A DNA stretch of 64,000 bases from Sideroxydans sp. Lineage in GTDB: Bacteria; Pseudomonadota; Gammaproteobacteria; Burkholderiales; Gallionellaceae. The position numbers were made by a program, and so were the translations under genes. Below the pieces are notes generated by a model, which was not told the origin of the DNA, ran no database searches, and was given only the letters and a program-made list of their open reading frames with translations. The DNA lies in assembly GCA_027310725.1 (NCBI GenBank), contig DAIDAG010000040.1:28381-92380 (forward strand), read 5' to 3'. Position 1 is the stretch's first letter. Each line of letters starts with the position of its first letter. Below are positions 18,434 through 26,190 of this stretch, one piece after another.

Positions 18434-19361
18434 CCGTGTAAGCAGGGATGTCGTCCTGATCGTGGATGACGTACCGGAAAATCTTTCATTGCTCCACGAT
18501 GCGCTGGAAGAGGCAGGCTATACGGTCCTCGTTGCCACCAATGGCGAAGATGCCTTGCAGCGGGCGCGCACGAGCGGACCCGACGTGATCCTTCTGGATG
18601 CGCTCATGCCGGGCATGGATGGTTTTGAAGTGGCGCAAAGAATGAAGACCGACTTTGCCACCCAGCATATCCCCATCGTCTTCATGACAGGGCTCACTGA
18701 AACCGAACATGTGGTGGCGGCCTTCGCCAGCGGCGGTGCCGACTACGTCACCAAGCCCATCAAGCCGCGGGAGGTGCTGGTTCGTATTGCCGCACACATG
18801 CAAAATGCCCGCCAGATAAAACAGGCCCGCACCGTGCTGGATGATTACGGACAGGCTACCGTTGTCGTGCGCGAGACCGATGGCCGCATGATCTGGCAGA
18901 CGCCCAGGGCGCGCAAACTGCTCCTGGAATATTTCGACGTCGATAACGAACATGCGCAGCCGTATCTGTTGCCCTGGATAAAGAAAGCGCAACAGGCAGT
19001 CCTGGATGGCAGTGAACCTCCGATAGTCGTGGTCAAGGACTCCAGAAGGCTGCTCGCCAGTCTTCAGCCCCTCGGTAGCCAAGGGCACGATGGAGAGTTG
19101 CTGATCGTACTCAGGGAAGAAAGTCATGCTTCTGTTATCGAGGCACTTGTTTCGACTTTTAGTTTGACTACCCGTGAAGCCGAGGTGCTTTATTGGGTCA
19201 TACATGGCAAGACCAATCGCGATATAGGCGACATCCTGGAAAGCAGTCACCGGACGGTCAACAAACACCTGGAGCACGTATTCGAGAAACTCGGTGTTGA
19301 AACCCGTACCGCCGCTTCAGCCGTGGCCATGCAGAAAGTCCGCATCCTGTCGTCAGGTTAG
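18420..19361 (+). CDS. LuxR/FixJ-family response regulator partnered with the permease-kinase
   Basis: This 313-aa protein has an N-terminal receiver (acidic pair near residue 16, phospho-acceptor Asp60 in LLDALMPGMDG, Lys in TKPIKP), a middle segment of about 110 residues that may be PAS-like, and a C-terminal LuxR helix-turn-helix (LTTREAEVLYWVIHGKTNRDI...TVNKHLEHVFEKLGV). The ATG at 18420 follows GGAGGG by 5 nt and lies within the end of the kinase gene, so the two are translationally coupled. It probably activates the porin and urt promoters through the 7-2-7 palindromes at 613 and 2113 (inference). Confidence 0.9.
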   Translation: MGHLDRVSRDVVLIVDDVPENLSLLHDALEEAGYTVLVATNGEDALQRARTSGPDVILLDALMPGMDGFEVAQRMKTDFATQHIPIVFMTGLTETEHVVAAFASGGADYVTKPIKPREVLVRIAAHMQNARQIKQARTVLDDYGQATVVVRETDGRMIWQTPRARKLLLEYFDVDNEHAQPYLLPWIKKAQQAVLDGSEPPIVVVKDSRRLLASLQPLGSQGHDGELLIVLREESHASVIEALVSTFSLTTREAEVLYWVIHGKTNRDIGDILESSHRTVNKHLEHVFEKLGVETRTAASAVAMQKVRILSSG

Positions 19362-19370
19362 CCGGAAGAT

Positions 19371-20741
19371 TCAGGGCCGGGATGTTCTCCCGCGCTCTTC
19401 ATTTTCATCCTCCAGCTGAAGCAGGTTGTAGCGCGCTTGGTAGAGTTGCGGATCAAGCTGCAGTGCAATGGTGAATTCACGCCGCGCTTCATCATTCCTG
19501 TTGGAGAGCAGATACGAGTGGCCCAGGTTGTTGTGCACGCGCGCCTTGTCGGGCGACTTTGTCACGGTGTCTTCCCATAAGCTGATCTCGTTGGCGTAGA
19601 CCTGATTGCGCAGTACGGTGAGGCTGACGAGGGAAAGCAGCAGAGCGGCAGCAACCAAGCGCAATGTCGCTGCGTTCAACCACAGCGTGAGTTCGATGCT
19701 CATGGCGAGAAACAACGGCCACCCCGCCAGATACATCTGGCGTTCGTTGGCGATGTCGAGGCGCGGCAAGAACAGGTAAAGCGGTATCAGCTGCAACATC
19801 ACCCATGCAAGGGCGAAGCCGAGCCAGGGGCGCCTGCGCCAGAAGACCAGCATCACCACAAAAGCCGCGATGAAAAAGAAGAGCGGCAATAGCGCGCCGG
19901 AGAAACCGGTGCGCAGCGGAAGGTCGGGATCGATGTTCAGCCACAGCGGCAGCACCCATTGCCTCAACAGATAGGCGAAACCTGAGATCTGTGTGGCGAT
20001 ATTGCCATGCAGGCCGTTGAACGCGGCGCTGCGCTGCATCTGGGCGAAGTAACTGTCGCTGGATATGAAGAACAGCACTGCGCAAACCGACACCGCCCAC
20101 ACCGGCCATTGCGGTTTGATCGCGATCTGCCATCTTCCGCCGCAAGCCATTTCCCAGACCAGGAGTGCGAAAGGAAAAGTGATCGCCGTCTCCTTGACGC
20201 CGAGTGCCAGGATGAACAGGAGAGGGGTCACGACATACAAATGGATTTTGCTGTCACGGGTGCGCCCGGTCACGTAGCTGAGCAATGCGGTCAGATAGAA
20301 CAGTGTCATCAGCGAGGCGGAGCGGCCGCTGATGTAACTCACGGCTTCTGTGTTGACCGGATGTACTGCGAACAGCAGCGCGGCGAACAGCGGAGCCTGC
20401 CGCAGGCTGTCGCGCTGCCATTGTTGGCGGATGTATGCCTGCGCAAGTCGGTATACCAGGTAAGTGTCAGCCAAATGGATCAGGAGGTTGGCGAGATGGA
20501 AACCGGCCTCGCCCGTGCCCATCGTCCAGTTCTGGGTGTAGCTGAATTTGAGCAGCGGGCGTATGCCGCTGCCAAGACCGCCGAGCCAGCCAGCCCAGGT
20601 ATGGACGTGCGGTTCGTTGACGATGACGTTGTAGTCGTCGAACTGGAATGCACCGCCGAGTACATTCGCATAGCCGATACACGCCGCCAGCGTCAGCCAC
20701 ATCAGCACTCTGGTCTGGGATTCAGGGCGTATCGCGTGCAT
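19371..20741 (-). CDS. TMTC-like polytopic membrane protein with C-terminal TPR
   Basis: This inner-membrane protein of about 456 residues has roughly ten hydrophobic segments followed by a short tetratricopeptide region (ARVHNNLGHSYLLSNRNDEARREF). Early motifs FDDYNVIVNEPHV and the luminal HPVNTEAVSYISGRSASL resemble the TMTC/GT-C glycosyltransferase family, which transfers sugars from lipid carriers. The acceptor is unknown. The start is uncertain: the ATG at 20741 overlaps the upstream peptidase gene by 20 nt and has no clear ribosome site, and earlier in-frame ATGs at 20765 and 20789 would overlap more. Confidence 0.7.
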   Translation of the reverse strand: MHAIRPESQTRVLMWLTLAACIGYANVLGGAFQFDDYNVIVNEPHVHTWAGWLGGLGSGIRPLLKFSYTQNWTMGTGEAGFHLANLLIHLADTYLVYRLAQAYIRQQWQRDSLRQAPLFAALLFAVHPVNTEAVSYISGRSASLMTLFYLTALLSYVTGRTRDSKIHLYVVTPLLFILALGVKETAITFPFALLVWEMACGGRWQIAIKPQWPVWAVSVCAVLFFISSDSYFAQMQRSAAFNGLHGNIATQISGFAYLLRQWVLPLWLNIDPDLPLRTGFSGALLPLFFFIAAFVVMLVFWRRRPWLGFALAWVMLQLIPLYLFLPRLDIANERQMYLAGWPLFLAMSIELTLWLNAATLRLVAAALLLSLVSLTVLRNQVYANEISLWEDTVTKSPDKARVHNNLGHSYLLSNRNDEARREFTIALQLDPQLYQARYNLLQLEDENEERGRTSRP

Positions 20742-21525
20742 GGTCGAAGGCCAGATCGAGTACATCAACCGCGTCCCACCAGCGGTCATGCCCGTGCAGC
20801 ATGATCAGCAGCACGGTGTTATCGCCGCGTTTGGCATAGGCGACCAGGCACTTTCCGGCGTTCGGCGTGAACCCGGTCTTGAGGCCGACCGCACCTTCAT
20901 AGCGGCCTATCAGTGCATTCTTGTTCTCAAGCATGTAGCTGCGCTGGCCGTCCAGCGTGGCGATCTGCATCTTCTTTTGCGAGGTCGCGTCAAGCAGAGG
21001 CGGGTGTTCAAGCAATGCGTGCGCCAGAATGGAAAGATCTGCCGCACTGGAATAATGCCCCGGTTTATCGTGTCCGCAGGCATTGATGAAATGCGTATTC
21101 CGCATGCCGAGCACGCGGGCGCGATGGTTCATGCGCGCAACGAACCTGGATTCGTTGCCGTCGACATGATCGGCCAGCGCATGGCAGGCATCGTTGGCCG
21201 ACGGGATGAGCGCGGCTGCGAGCAGATCCCGTACGTGAAAACGTTCGCCGCTCTTGAGCCCCATGCGGGAGCCGGTTTCGCGGATGGCTAACGGAGTGAC
21301 GGTCACGATGTCATCAGGCCGCGTCTGCTCCAGCACCAGCAGCACGGTCATAAGTTTGGTCAGGCTGGCGAGTGGAAGGCGCAGGTCGGGATGCCTGGCC
21401 CAGATCGGTTTGCCGTTCAGTTCGACCAGATAGGCAGAGGCGACTTCGGGGAACGGATCGGACTGCGATGCTGCCCATGCAGTATTGGCCAGCAGCCACA
21501 GCCCGATGAAAAGAACCTTGCGCAC
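20722..21525 (-). CDS. D-alanyl-D-alanine carboxypeptidase/endopeptidase (S11, PBP7-like)
   Basis: This is a periplasmic penicillin-binding peptidase (267 aa) acting on peptidoglycan peptide bonds. A signal peptide (LFIGLWLLANTAWA) precedes the three active-site motifs: SLTK, SAN and KTG (LKTGFTPNAG). The short length without the C-terminal amphipathic anchor of DacA/DacC suggests a PBP7/PbpG-type endopeptidase. It starts with GTG, abutting the stop of the upstream DUF3617 gene (TAG|GTG). Confidence 0.87.
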   Translation of the reverse strand: MRKVLFIGLWLLANTAWAASQSDPFPEVASAYLVELNGKPIWARHPDLRLPLASLTKLMTVLLVLEQTRPDDIVTVTPLAIRETGSRMGLKSGERFHVRDLLAAALIPSANDACHALADHVDGNESRFVARMNHRARVLGMRNTHFINACGHDKPGHYSSAADLSILAHALLEHPPLLDATSQKKMQIATLDGQRSYMLENKNALIGRYEGAVGLKTGFTPNAGKCLVAYAKRGDNTVLLIMLHGHDRWWDAVDVLDLAFDHARDTP

Positions 21526-22524
21526 CTAGAAACCGAATTTGCTTTTCAGCTTCTTGGCAGCCTCCAGTACATCGGAAGCGGTATTGCTGCCGGAGGAATC
21601 GCTGGATTTCTGCGCTGCCGCAGCGTCGCCCGATGCGCTGTCATCCGGGGAGTCGCTCTTGCCGCTCAGGCATTTTCTAATGTCCGCGGCGCGCGTCTCT
21701 GCGGTGTAACTGCGTCCCTCGCAATCCTTGCGGCGTTGAACTTCGCGATAGGCCTTGGCCTGAGCAGGACAATGTGCAGAGAGCCGGTTGTAGTTTTCGC
21801 CATTGATCGTCTTGCAGATCGACTTGGTAGTGGCAGCCATGTCCAATTTGCACTCCTTTGCGATGGAGAGCATGTTGCCGGTCATCTGGTCGTTTGTGAT
21901 CAGAGCGTTGTAGGCGTCCGCGTCTTTGGGTGTGTCCCTGCGTACCAGTTCGCATAACTGCTTGCGTTGATTGGCGCAAGGAGAGCCTTCCTGCAGGATG
22001 AGTCCGGAGCCGCTGATCCATTCAGCGGTATTGTGGTAACGGGAGGTATCGCACATTTGAGCATTCAGTTTGCTGGCGTCTTCCTTCGCTTTCTTGACCG
22101 CTTCTTCCGAATCGCAACTGCCGCCGATACGCTTGCCGCTGAACGCCATATTCATGTTCATGTCCTGGCCGTGAGATTTGCCCGAAAATTGCATCTTGCC
22201 GTCGTAGCCGTTGGCCGTGGTGGTTTGTTCTCCGACGCCGGTCATCACTTCGCCGTCGCGGTCGCAGCGTGCTTTCCAGGTGGTCTTGTTGCCGACGGTC
22301 TTGACGTCGGTCATCTTGCAGCTCTTGTCGCCGGAAGTTTTTTCGGGATTGTTTTCGGCGCCTTTGGGAATGCACACCTTGGTTGTGGTTGCGGGCATGG
22401 CAAAAGGCATGCCCGGCATTTCCATCTTGCTGGTGACCTCCCAATACTCGCCGGGCGCAGCGTAAGCCGCAACAGTCAGTAAACCGGTCATCAAGCCAAG
22501 GATTGCGACGAAGTTTCTGTTCAT
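21526..22524 (-). CDS. DUF3617 domain periplasmic protein
   Basis: This 332-aa exported protein has a signal peptide (residues 1-22, ending AYA-APGEYWEV) and an N-terminal DUF3617 domain (about 24-135), recognisable from PGEYWEVTSKMEMPGMPF, CIPKG and SGKSHGQDMNM. The rest is Cys-rich and helical with repeated C-x(n)-C spacing, and ends in a low-complexity Ser/Asp segment. The function of the family is unknown. It is the first gene of a minus-strand trio with the S11 peptidase and the TMTC-like protein. Confidence 0.75.
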   Translation of the reverse strand: MNRNFVAILGLMTGLLTVAAYAAPGEYWEVTSKMEMPGMPFAMPATTTKVCIPKGAENNPEKTSGDKSCKMTDVKTVGNKTTWKARCDRDGEVMTGVGEQTTTANGYDGKMQFSGKSHGQDMNMNMAFSGKRIGGSCDSEEAVKKAKEDASKLNAQMCDTSRYHNTAEWISGSGLILQEGSPCANQRKQLCELVRRDTPKDADAYNALITNDQMTGNMLSIAKECKLDMAATTKSICKTINGENYNRLSAHCPAQAKAYREVQRRKDCEGRSYTAETRAADIRKCLSGKSDSPDDSASGDAAAAQKSSDSSGSNTASDVLEAAKKLKSKFGF

Positions 22525-22625
22525 GATCTCTCCACAAGATAGTTTGCAATCGAGTCCGGGCAGCGCCGCGGCGATTCTTTGCTATCCGGGGCTGCGCGTC
22601 AAGGACGAAAAGACCATGAGTTCCT

Positions 22626-23126
22626 TCAATTTTTACGGCTGAAGCGTGCTTTGAAGGCATCGACAAGCATGAGGATGCGCTGCTTGATGCGTTGATAGGC
22701 CGCCCAGTTATCCAGATAGGCGTGGATGCGGTTGCGGTAATACATCACGAAAGCATACAGGCGCGCGAACCAGCCGAGTTGCATCAACGCCGGACGCGTG
22801 AGGTTGAAGATGCGCGAGAACAGCGCCATGCCCATCAGCTTCGCCAGCACGAACACGGTGCTGCCGATGAGCCAGTGTCCGGCGGCGATGGCATGCAGGC
22901 CGATGAGTTTGGCGGGTATCAGGATCAGGCTGGGCAGCAGGAAAGTGACCAGCGCCCAGCCAGGGTGCAGCGTGGCGATGCGCTTCTCGATGGCTCGAAC
23001 CAGAAGCATCGCGCCCAGTCTGGCCATGAATGCCGCCGTCCAGTCCCAGATCGCTTCCTCTATCAGAAAAACGATCGCGGCGAGCCATGTAAGCGGTGCG
23101 AGCAACAGGCGCTTGATCTTTTTCAA
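22626..23126 (-). CDS. Hypothetical membrane protein divergent from lexA
   Basis: The product is a 166-aa protein with a basic N-terminus, hydrophobic segments near residues 9-23 and 57-100, and a basic helical C-terminal half (RLYAFVMYYRNRIHAYLDN...). No family is recognised. It is divergently transcribed from lexA, with its start about 100 nt from the nearest LexA operator, so co-regulation is possible but not shown. Confidence 0.6.
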   Translation of the reverse strand: MKKIKRLLLAPLTWLAAIVFLIEEAIWDWTAAFMARLGAMLLVRAIEKRIATLHPGWALVTFLLPSLILIPAKLIGLHAIAAGHWLIGSTVFVLAKLMGMALFSRIFNLTRPALMQLGWFARLYAFVMYYRNRIHAYLDNWAAYQRIKQRILMLVDAFKARFSRKN

Positions 23127-23218
23127 GAGTGTGTCTCCGTGGATAGGGGCGGCATTCTAGCAAGGGTGCGACAAGGGCCTCGCCCGATTCTCTGCCGCAC
23201 TCTTTTATGCCTTGCGTA

Positions 23219-23264
23219 TTGACAGCAGAACGCTCGTTCTTTAGGATGCAAGAACGTTCGTTCT
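23219..23264 (+). promoter_or_regulatory. lexA promoter with two LexA operators
   Basis: TTGACA (23219-23224), a 17-bp spacer and TAGGAT (23242-23247) form the promoter. Operator 1, AGAACGCTCGTTCT (23227-23240), fills the spacer, and operator 2, AGAACGTTCGTTCT (23251-23264), covers the start site. Centres are 24 bp apart. The arms AGAACG/CGTTCT are perfect in both. This is the GAACG-N2-CGTTC type, not CTGT-N8-ACAG. Confidence 0.9.
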
Positions 23265-23278
23265 GTAGAGGAGACATC

Positions 23279-23875
23279 ATGAGTGATTCCGACCCCAGTG
23301 CCAGGGATGCCGAGTATCTGGCCAAGCTGCAGGATTACTACGCGTCCTGGAAGAGCATACCTTCCTATGCGGCGCTGTGCGAGGTGTTCGGCATCGCCTC
23401 CAAGTCCTGGGTGAAAGCTATCCTGGACCGGTTGGAGAAGGCCGGATTCGTCGAGCGCACGCCGGACGGGATGTGGATACCCAGCCGCCAGTTCTTCGCC
23501 CGGCCTTTTGCCGAATCCGCCGTGCAGGCCGGCATGCCCGTCGCGGTGAGCGAGACGCAGGGCGACTACTTCGTCATCGACGAGATGCTGATCGACAAGC
23601 CTTCCACGACCACGATGATCCCTGTGAAAGGCGATTCGATGATCGACGCGGGTATCCGCGAGGGTGACATCGCCGTGGTGGAAAAACGCAACCTCGCCAA
23701 TATCGGCGATATCGTGGTGGCCATCGTGGATAACGAGTTCACGCTGAAGACGCTGGACAAGGAACGCGGCCAATATATCCTGCGTCCGGCCAACCCGGCG
23801 TTTCCGGTGATACGCCCGCAGGGCACACTGGAGATATTCGGCGTCCTGGTGGGGTTGATCCGCAAATACAAGTAG
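23279..23875 (+). CDS. lexA: LexA repressor (SOS response)
   Basis: LexA (198 aa) represses SOS genes and is inactivated by RecA-stimulated self-cleavage. The N-terminal winged helix (about 10-65) is followed by the cleavage site Ala-Gly (VQAGMPV), then the S24 catalytic serine in VKGDSMIDAGI and lysine in EFTLKTL. The ATG at 23279 follows GAGGAG with good spacing. The DNA-binding domain (PSYAALCEVFGIASKSWVKAILDRLEKAG) differs from that of E. coli-type LexA, in keeping with the non-canonical operator. Confidence 0.93.
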   Translation: MSDSDPSARDAEYLAKLQDYYASWKSIPSYAALCEVFGIASKSWVKAILDRLEKAGFVERTPDGMWIPSRQFFARPFAESAVQAGMPVAVSETQGDYFVIDEMLIDKPSTTTMIPVKGDSMIDAGIREGDIAVVEKRNLANIGDIVVAIVDNEFTLKTLDKERGQYILRPANPAFPVIRPQGTLEIFGVLVGLIRKYK

Positions 23876-23894
23876 CCGGATCCGTGTCCGGCTA
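23873..23894 (+). other. Hairpin at the lexA 3' end
   Basis: An 8-bp perfect stem (TAGCCGGA / TCCGGCTA) with a 6-nt loop begins on the lexA stop codon. No T-tract follows, so it may be a weak terminator or an mRNA-stabilising hairpin. Confidence 0.5.
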
Positions 23895-23960
23895 ATTCAC
23901 GGGCGGATAACGGTCAGGGTTTGCTAAAATCGCAGCCCGTCCGCAATTGACATCCTCACC

Positions 23961-24749
23961 ATGAACCCGACTTTAGTTTTCGACATCGAAACCATTCCCG
24001 ACATCGCCGGGCTGCGTGCCCTGTATGAGCTCGACAGTGCGGTGAACGACGCCGAAGTGGCGGAGATGGCGTTCCAGATGCGCCGCCAGAAGACGGGCAG
24101 CGATTTCCTGCCGCATCACCTGCAGCGCGTCGCGGCTATCTCCTGCGTCCTGCGCGAAGGCGACAACTTCAAAGTGTGGACGCTGGGCGAGATGGACGAG
24201 GACGAAGGCAGCATCATCCAGCGTTTCTTCGACGGAATCGAAAAATACACCCCGCAGATCATTTCATGGAACGGCAGCGGTTTCGACCTGCCGGTGCTGC
24301 ACTATCGCGGGCTGATCCACGGCATCCAGTCTCCGCGCTACTGGGATCAGGGCGAGGACGACAAGGACTTCAAGTGGAACAACTACATCAGCCGCTACCA
24401 CTCGCGCCATCTCGACCTGATGGACTTGCTGGCGATGTACACCGGACGTGCCAATGCGCCGCTGGATGAACTGGCGAAGCTGATCGGTTTTCCCGGCAAG
24501 CTGGGGATGGACGGCAGCAAGGTATGGGAGGCATATCAGCAAGGCAAGCTGGCCGAGATACGCAACTACTGTGAGACCGATGTGGTGAATACGTACCTGG
24601 TGTTCGCGCGCTTCCAGCTGATGCGCGGGCAATTCACCAGGGCACGTTACGAAAAGGAATGCGAACTGATCCGTGCCACACTTGGCAAATCCGATGAAGC
24701 GCACTGGAAAGAATTCCTCGCGCAATGGCCTGAAAAGAAATCCGCATGA
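23961..24749 (+). CDS. Predicted 3'-5' exonuclease (DEDDy, PolB-like)
   Basis: The 262-aa protein belongs to the predicted PolB-associated-type exonuclease family. Exo I residues Asp8 and Glu10 lie in VFDIETIPD, Exo II in [16 protein letters not shown], and the Exo III region in [16 protein letters not shown]. It probably removes nucleotides from 3' ends in DNA repair. The stop overlaps the rlmD start by 4 nt (ATGA), so the two are co-expressed. Confidence 0.85.
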   Translation: MNPTLVFDIETIPDIAGLRALYELDSAVNDAEVAEMAFQMRRQKTGSDFLPHHLQRVAAISCVLREGDNFKVWTLGEMDEDEGSIIQRFFDGIEKYTPQIISWNGSGFDLPVLHYRGLIHGIQSPRYWDQGEDDKDFKWNNYISRYHSRHLDLMDLLAMYTGRANAPLDELAKLIGFPGKLGMDGSKVWEAYQQGKLAEIRNYCETDVVNTYLVFARFQLMRGQFTRARYEKECELIRATLGKSDEAHWKEFLAQWPEKKSA

Positions 24750-26083
24750 ACCCCGTCATCATTGAATCCATCGACCACGAAGGTCGCGGCATCGCGCATG
24801 CCGACGGCAAGGTCATCTTCATCGAGGGTGCGCTGACCGGCGAGCGCGTGACCTATTCCTCGTACCGAAAAAAGAACAACTATGAGCAGGCGAAGGTCGA
24901 GCAGATCCTTAAGCAGTCGTTCATGCGCGTGCAGCCGAAGTGTCCGGTCTTCGGCGTCTGCGGCGGCTGTTCCATGCAGCATCTGGAACCGCGTGCACAG
25001 GTGGCCATCAAGCAGCGCGTGCTGGAGGACAATCTGCAGCGCATCGGCAAGGTCAAGCCCGAAGTCGTCTTGCCGCCGATCTACGGACAAGCCTGGGCCT
25101 ATCGCCAGCGCGCTCGGTTGTCGGTGCGCCATGTGCTGAAAAAGAACAAGACGCTGGTGGGCTTCCGCGAGCAGAACGGAAAATACGTGGCGGACATGCA
25201 GCATTGCGAGATACTGACGCCCAAGATCGCCGGCCTGCTGCCGCTGCTGGGCGAGCTGAATGAGAAATTCACTGCGCGCGACATCCTTCCCCAGATCGAA
25301 GTGGCCGTGGGCGAGCATGTGGATGTGCTGGTACTGCGCATCCTCGCCGCGCTCACGCCGTCGGATGAAGCCCTGATCAGGGAATTCGCCGATACGCACC
25401 ATGTGCAGTTCTGGACGCAGACCAAGGGGCCGGAAACCGTCGTGCCGTTCTACCCGCTGGATGCACCCCAGTTGAGTTACAGCCTGCCTGAATTCGCGAT
25501 CACCATGCCGTTCGCGCCGACCGAATTCACCCAGGTGAATAGCGACATGAATCGTTTGATGGTCAGCCGTGCCATGCGTTTGTTGAAGCCGCAAACGGAT
25601 GAATGCATCGCCGACTTCTTCTGCGGTTTGGGCAACTTCACTTTGCCCATCGCCAGAAGCGGCGCGCAAGTGCTGGGCATCGAAGGCAGCGACGCACTGG
25701 TGAAACGCGCCAGACAAAACGCCGAATACAACGGCCTCGATAAAAACTCCCTCTCCCTCCGGGGGAGGGGTGGGGTGGGGGTGGAATATCGTGCGATGAA
25801 CCTGTTCGAGATGGATGAAACTGCACTGGCCAAACTGGGGCATTTTGATAAATGGCTGGTCGATCCCCCGCGCGACGGCGCCATCGAGCTCATGAGGTCC
25901 ATCACGCCGGAGATCGCGCCCCAACGCATTGTGTATGTCTCCTGCAGTCCCTCTACGCTGGCGCGCGATGCCGAGGTGCTGGTGCATGCAAAGGGCTACA
26001 CGCTGAAAGCGGCCGGCGTGATGAACATGTTCCCGCAGACTTCGCACGTGGAGTCCATCGCGCTGTTTGAACTGAACAGATAG
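24746..26083 (+). CDS. rlmD: 23S rRNA (uracil-1939-C5)-methyltransferase RlmD
   Basis: RlmD (445 aa) methylates U1939 of 23S rRNA with SAM. It has an N-terminal TRAM domain, the 4Fe-4S cluster cysteines ([10 protein letters not shown] and the later QHCEIL), a Rossmann methyltransferase core ([20 protein letters not shown]) and the catalytic cysteine in [13 protein letters not shown]. Odd feature: residues 335-345 ([11 protein letters not shown]) have no counterpart in the family and are encoded by a GC-rich palindromic insertion at 25748-25780. The flanks (NGLDKN and [10 protein letters not shown]) join into a normal RlmD sequence if it is removed. Confidence 0.93.
   Translation: MNPVIIESIDHEGRGIAHADGKVIFIEGALTGERVTYSSYRKKNNYEQAKVEQILKQSFMRVQPKCPVFGVCGGCSMQHLEPRAQVAIKQRVLEDNLQRIGKVKPEVVLPPIYGQAWAYRQRARLSVRHVLKKNKTLVGFREQNGKYVADMQHCEILTPKIAGLLPLLGELNEKFTARDILPQIEVAVGEHVDVLVLRILAALTPSDEALIREFADTHHVQFWTQTKGPETVVPFYPLDAPQLSYSLPEFAITMPFAPTEFTQVNSDMNRLMVSRAMRLLKPQTDECIADFFCGLGNFTLPIARSGAQVLGIEGSDALVKRARQNAEYNGLDKNSLSLRGRGGVGVEYRAMNLFEMDETALAKLGHFDKWLVDPPRDGAIELMRSITPEIAPQRIVYVSCSPSTLARDAEVLVHAKGYTLKAAGVMNMFPQTSHVESIALFELNR
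25748..25780 (+). repeat. Palindromic GC-rich repeat inserted in-frame in rlmD
   Basis: A 33-nt segment (CTCCCTCTCCC...GGGGGAGGGG followed by TGGGG runs) resembles the dispersed CCCTCTCCC/GGGAGAGGG palindromic repeats of many proteobacteria. It adds 11 codons without shifting the frame. Confidence 0.7.
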
Positions 26084-26084
26084 A

Positions 26085-26111
26085 GCCTGTTCCGGCAGCA
26101 ACGGGACAGGC
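26085..26111 (+). other. Hairpin downstream of rlmD
   Basis: A 10-bp stem (one G-U pair) closes a 7-nt loop 2 nt after the rlmD stop. The T-tract needed for a standard terminator is missing. Confidence 0.45.
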
Positions 26112-26190
26112 AACGTTATCTGCTTGGGGGAGATTGCCTTTGGTAAGATGAGCGTATCGGTCCCGGCAGTTTCGATGGAATGCAAAATCC

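Noticed and set aside
24647..26185. 512-codon open frame opposite rlmD
   Set aside because: Shadow frame; rlmD has its iron-sulfur and catalytic motifs on the plus strand.
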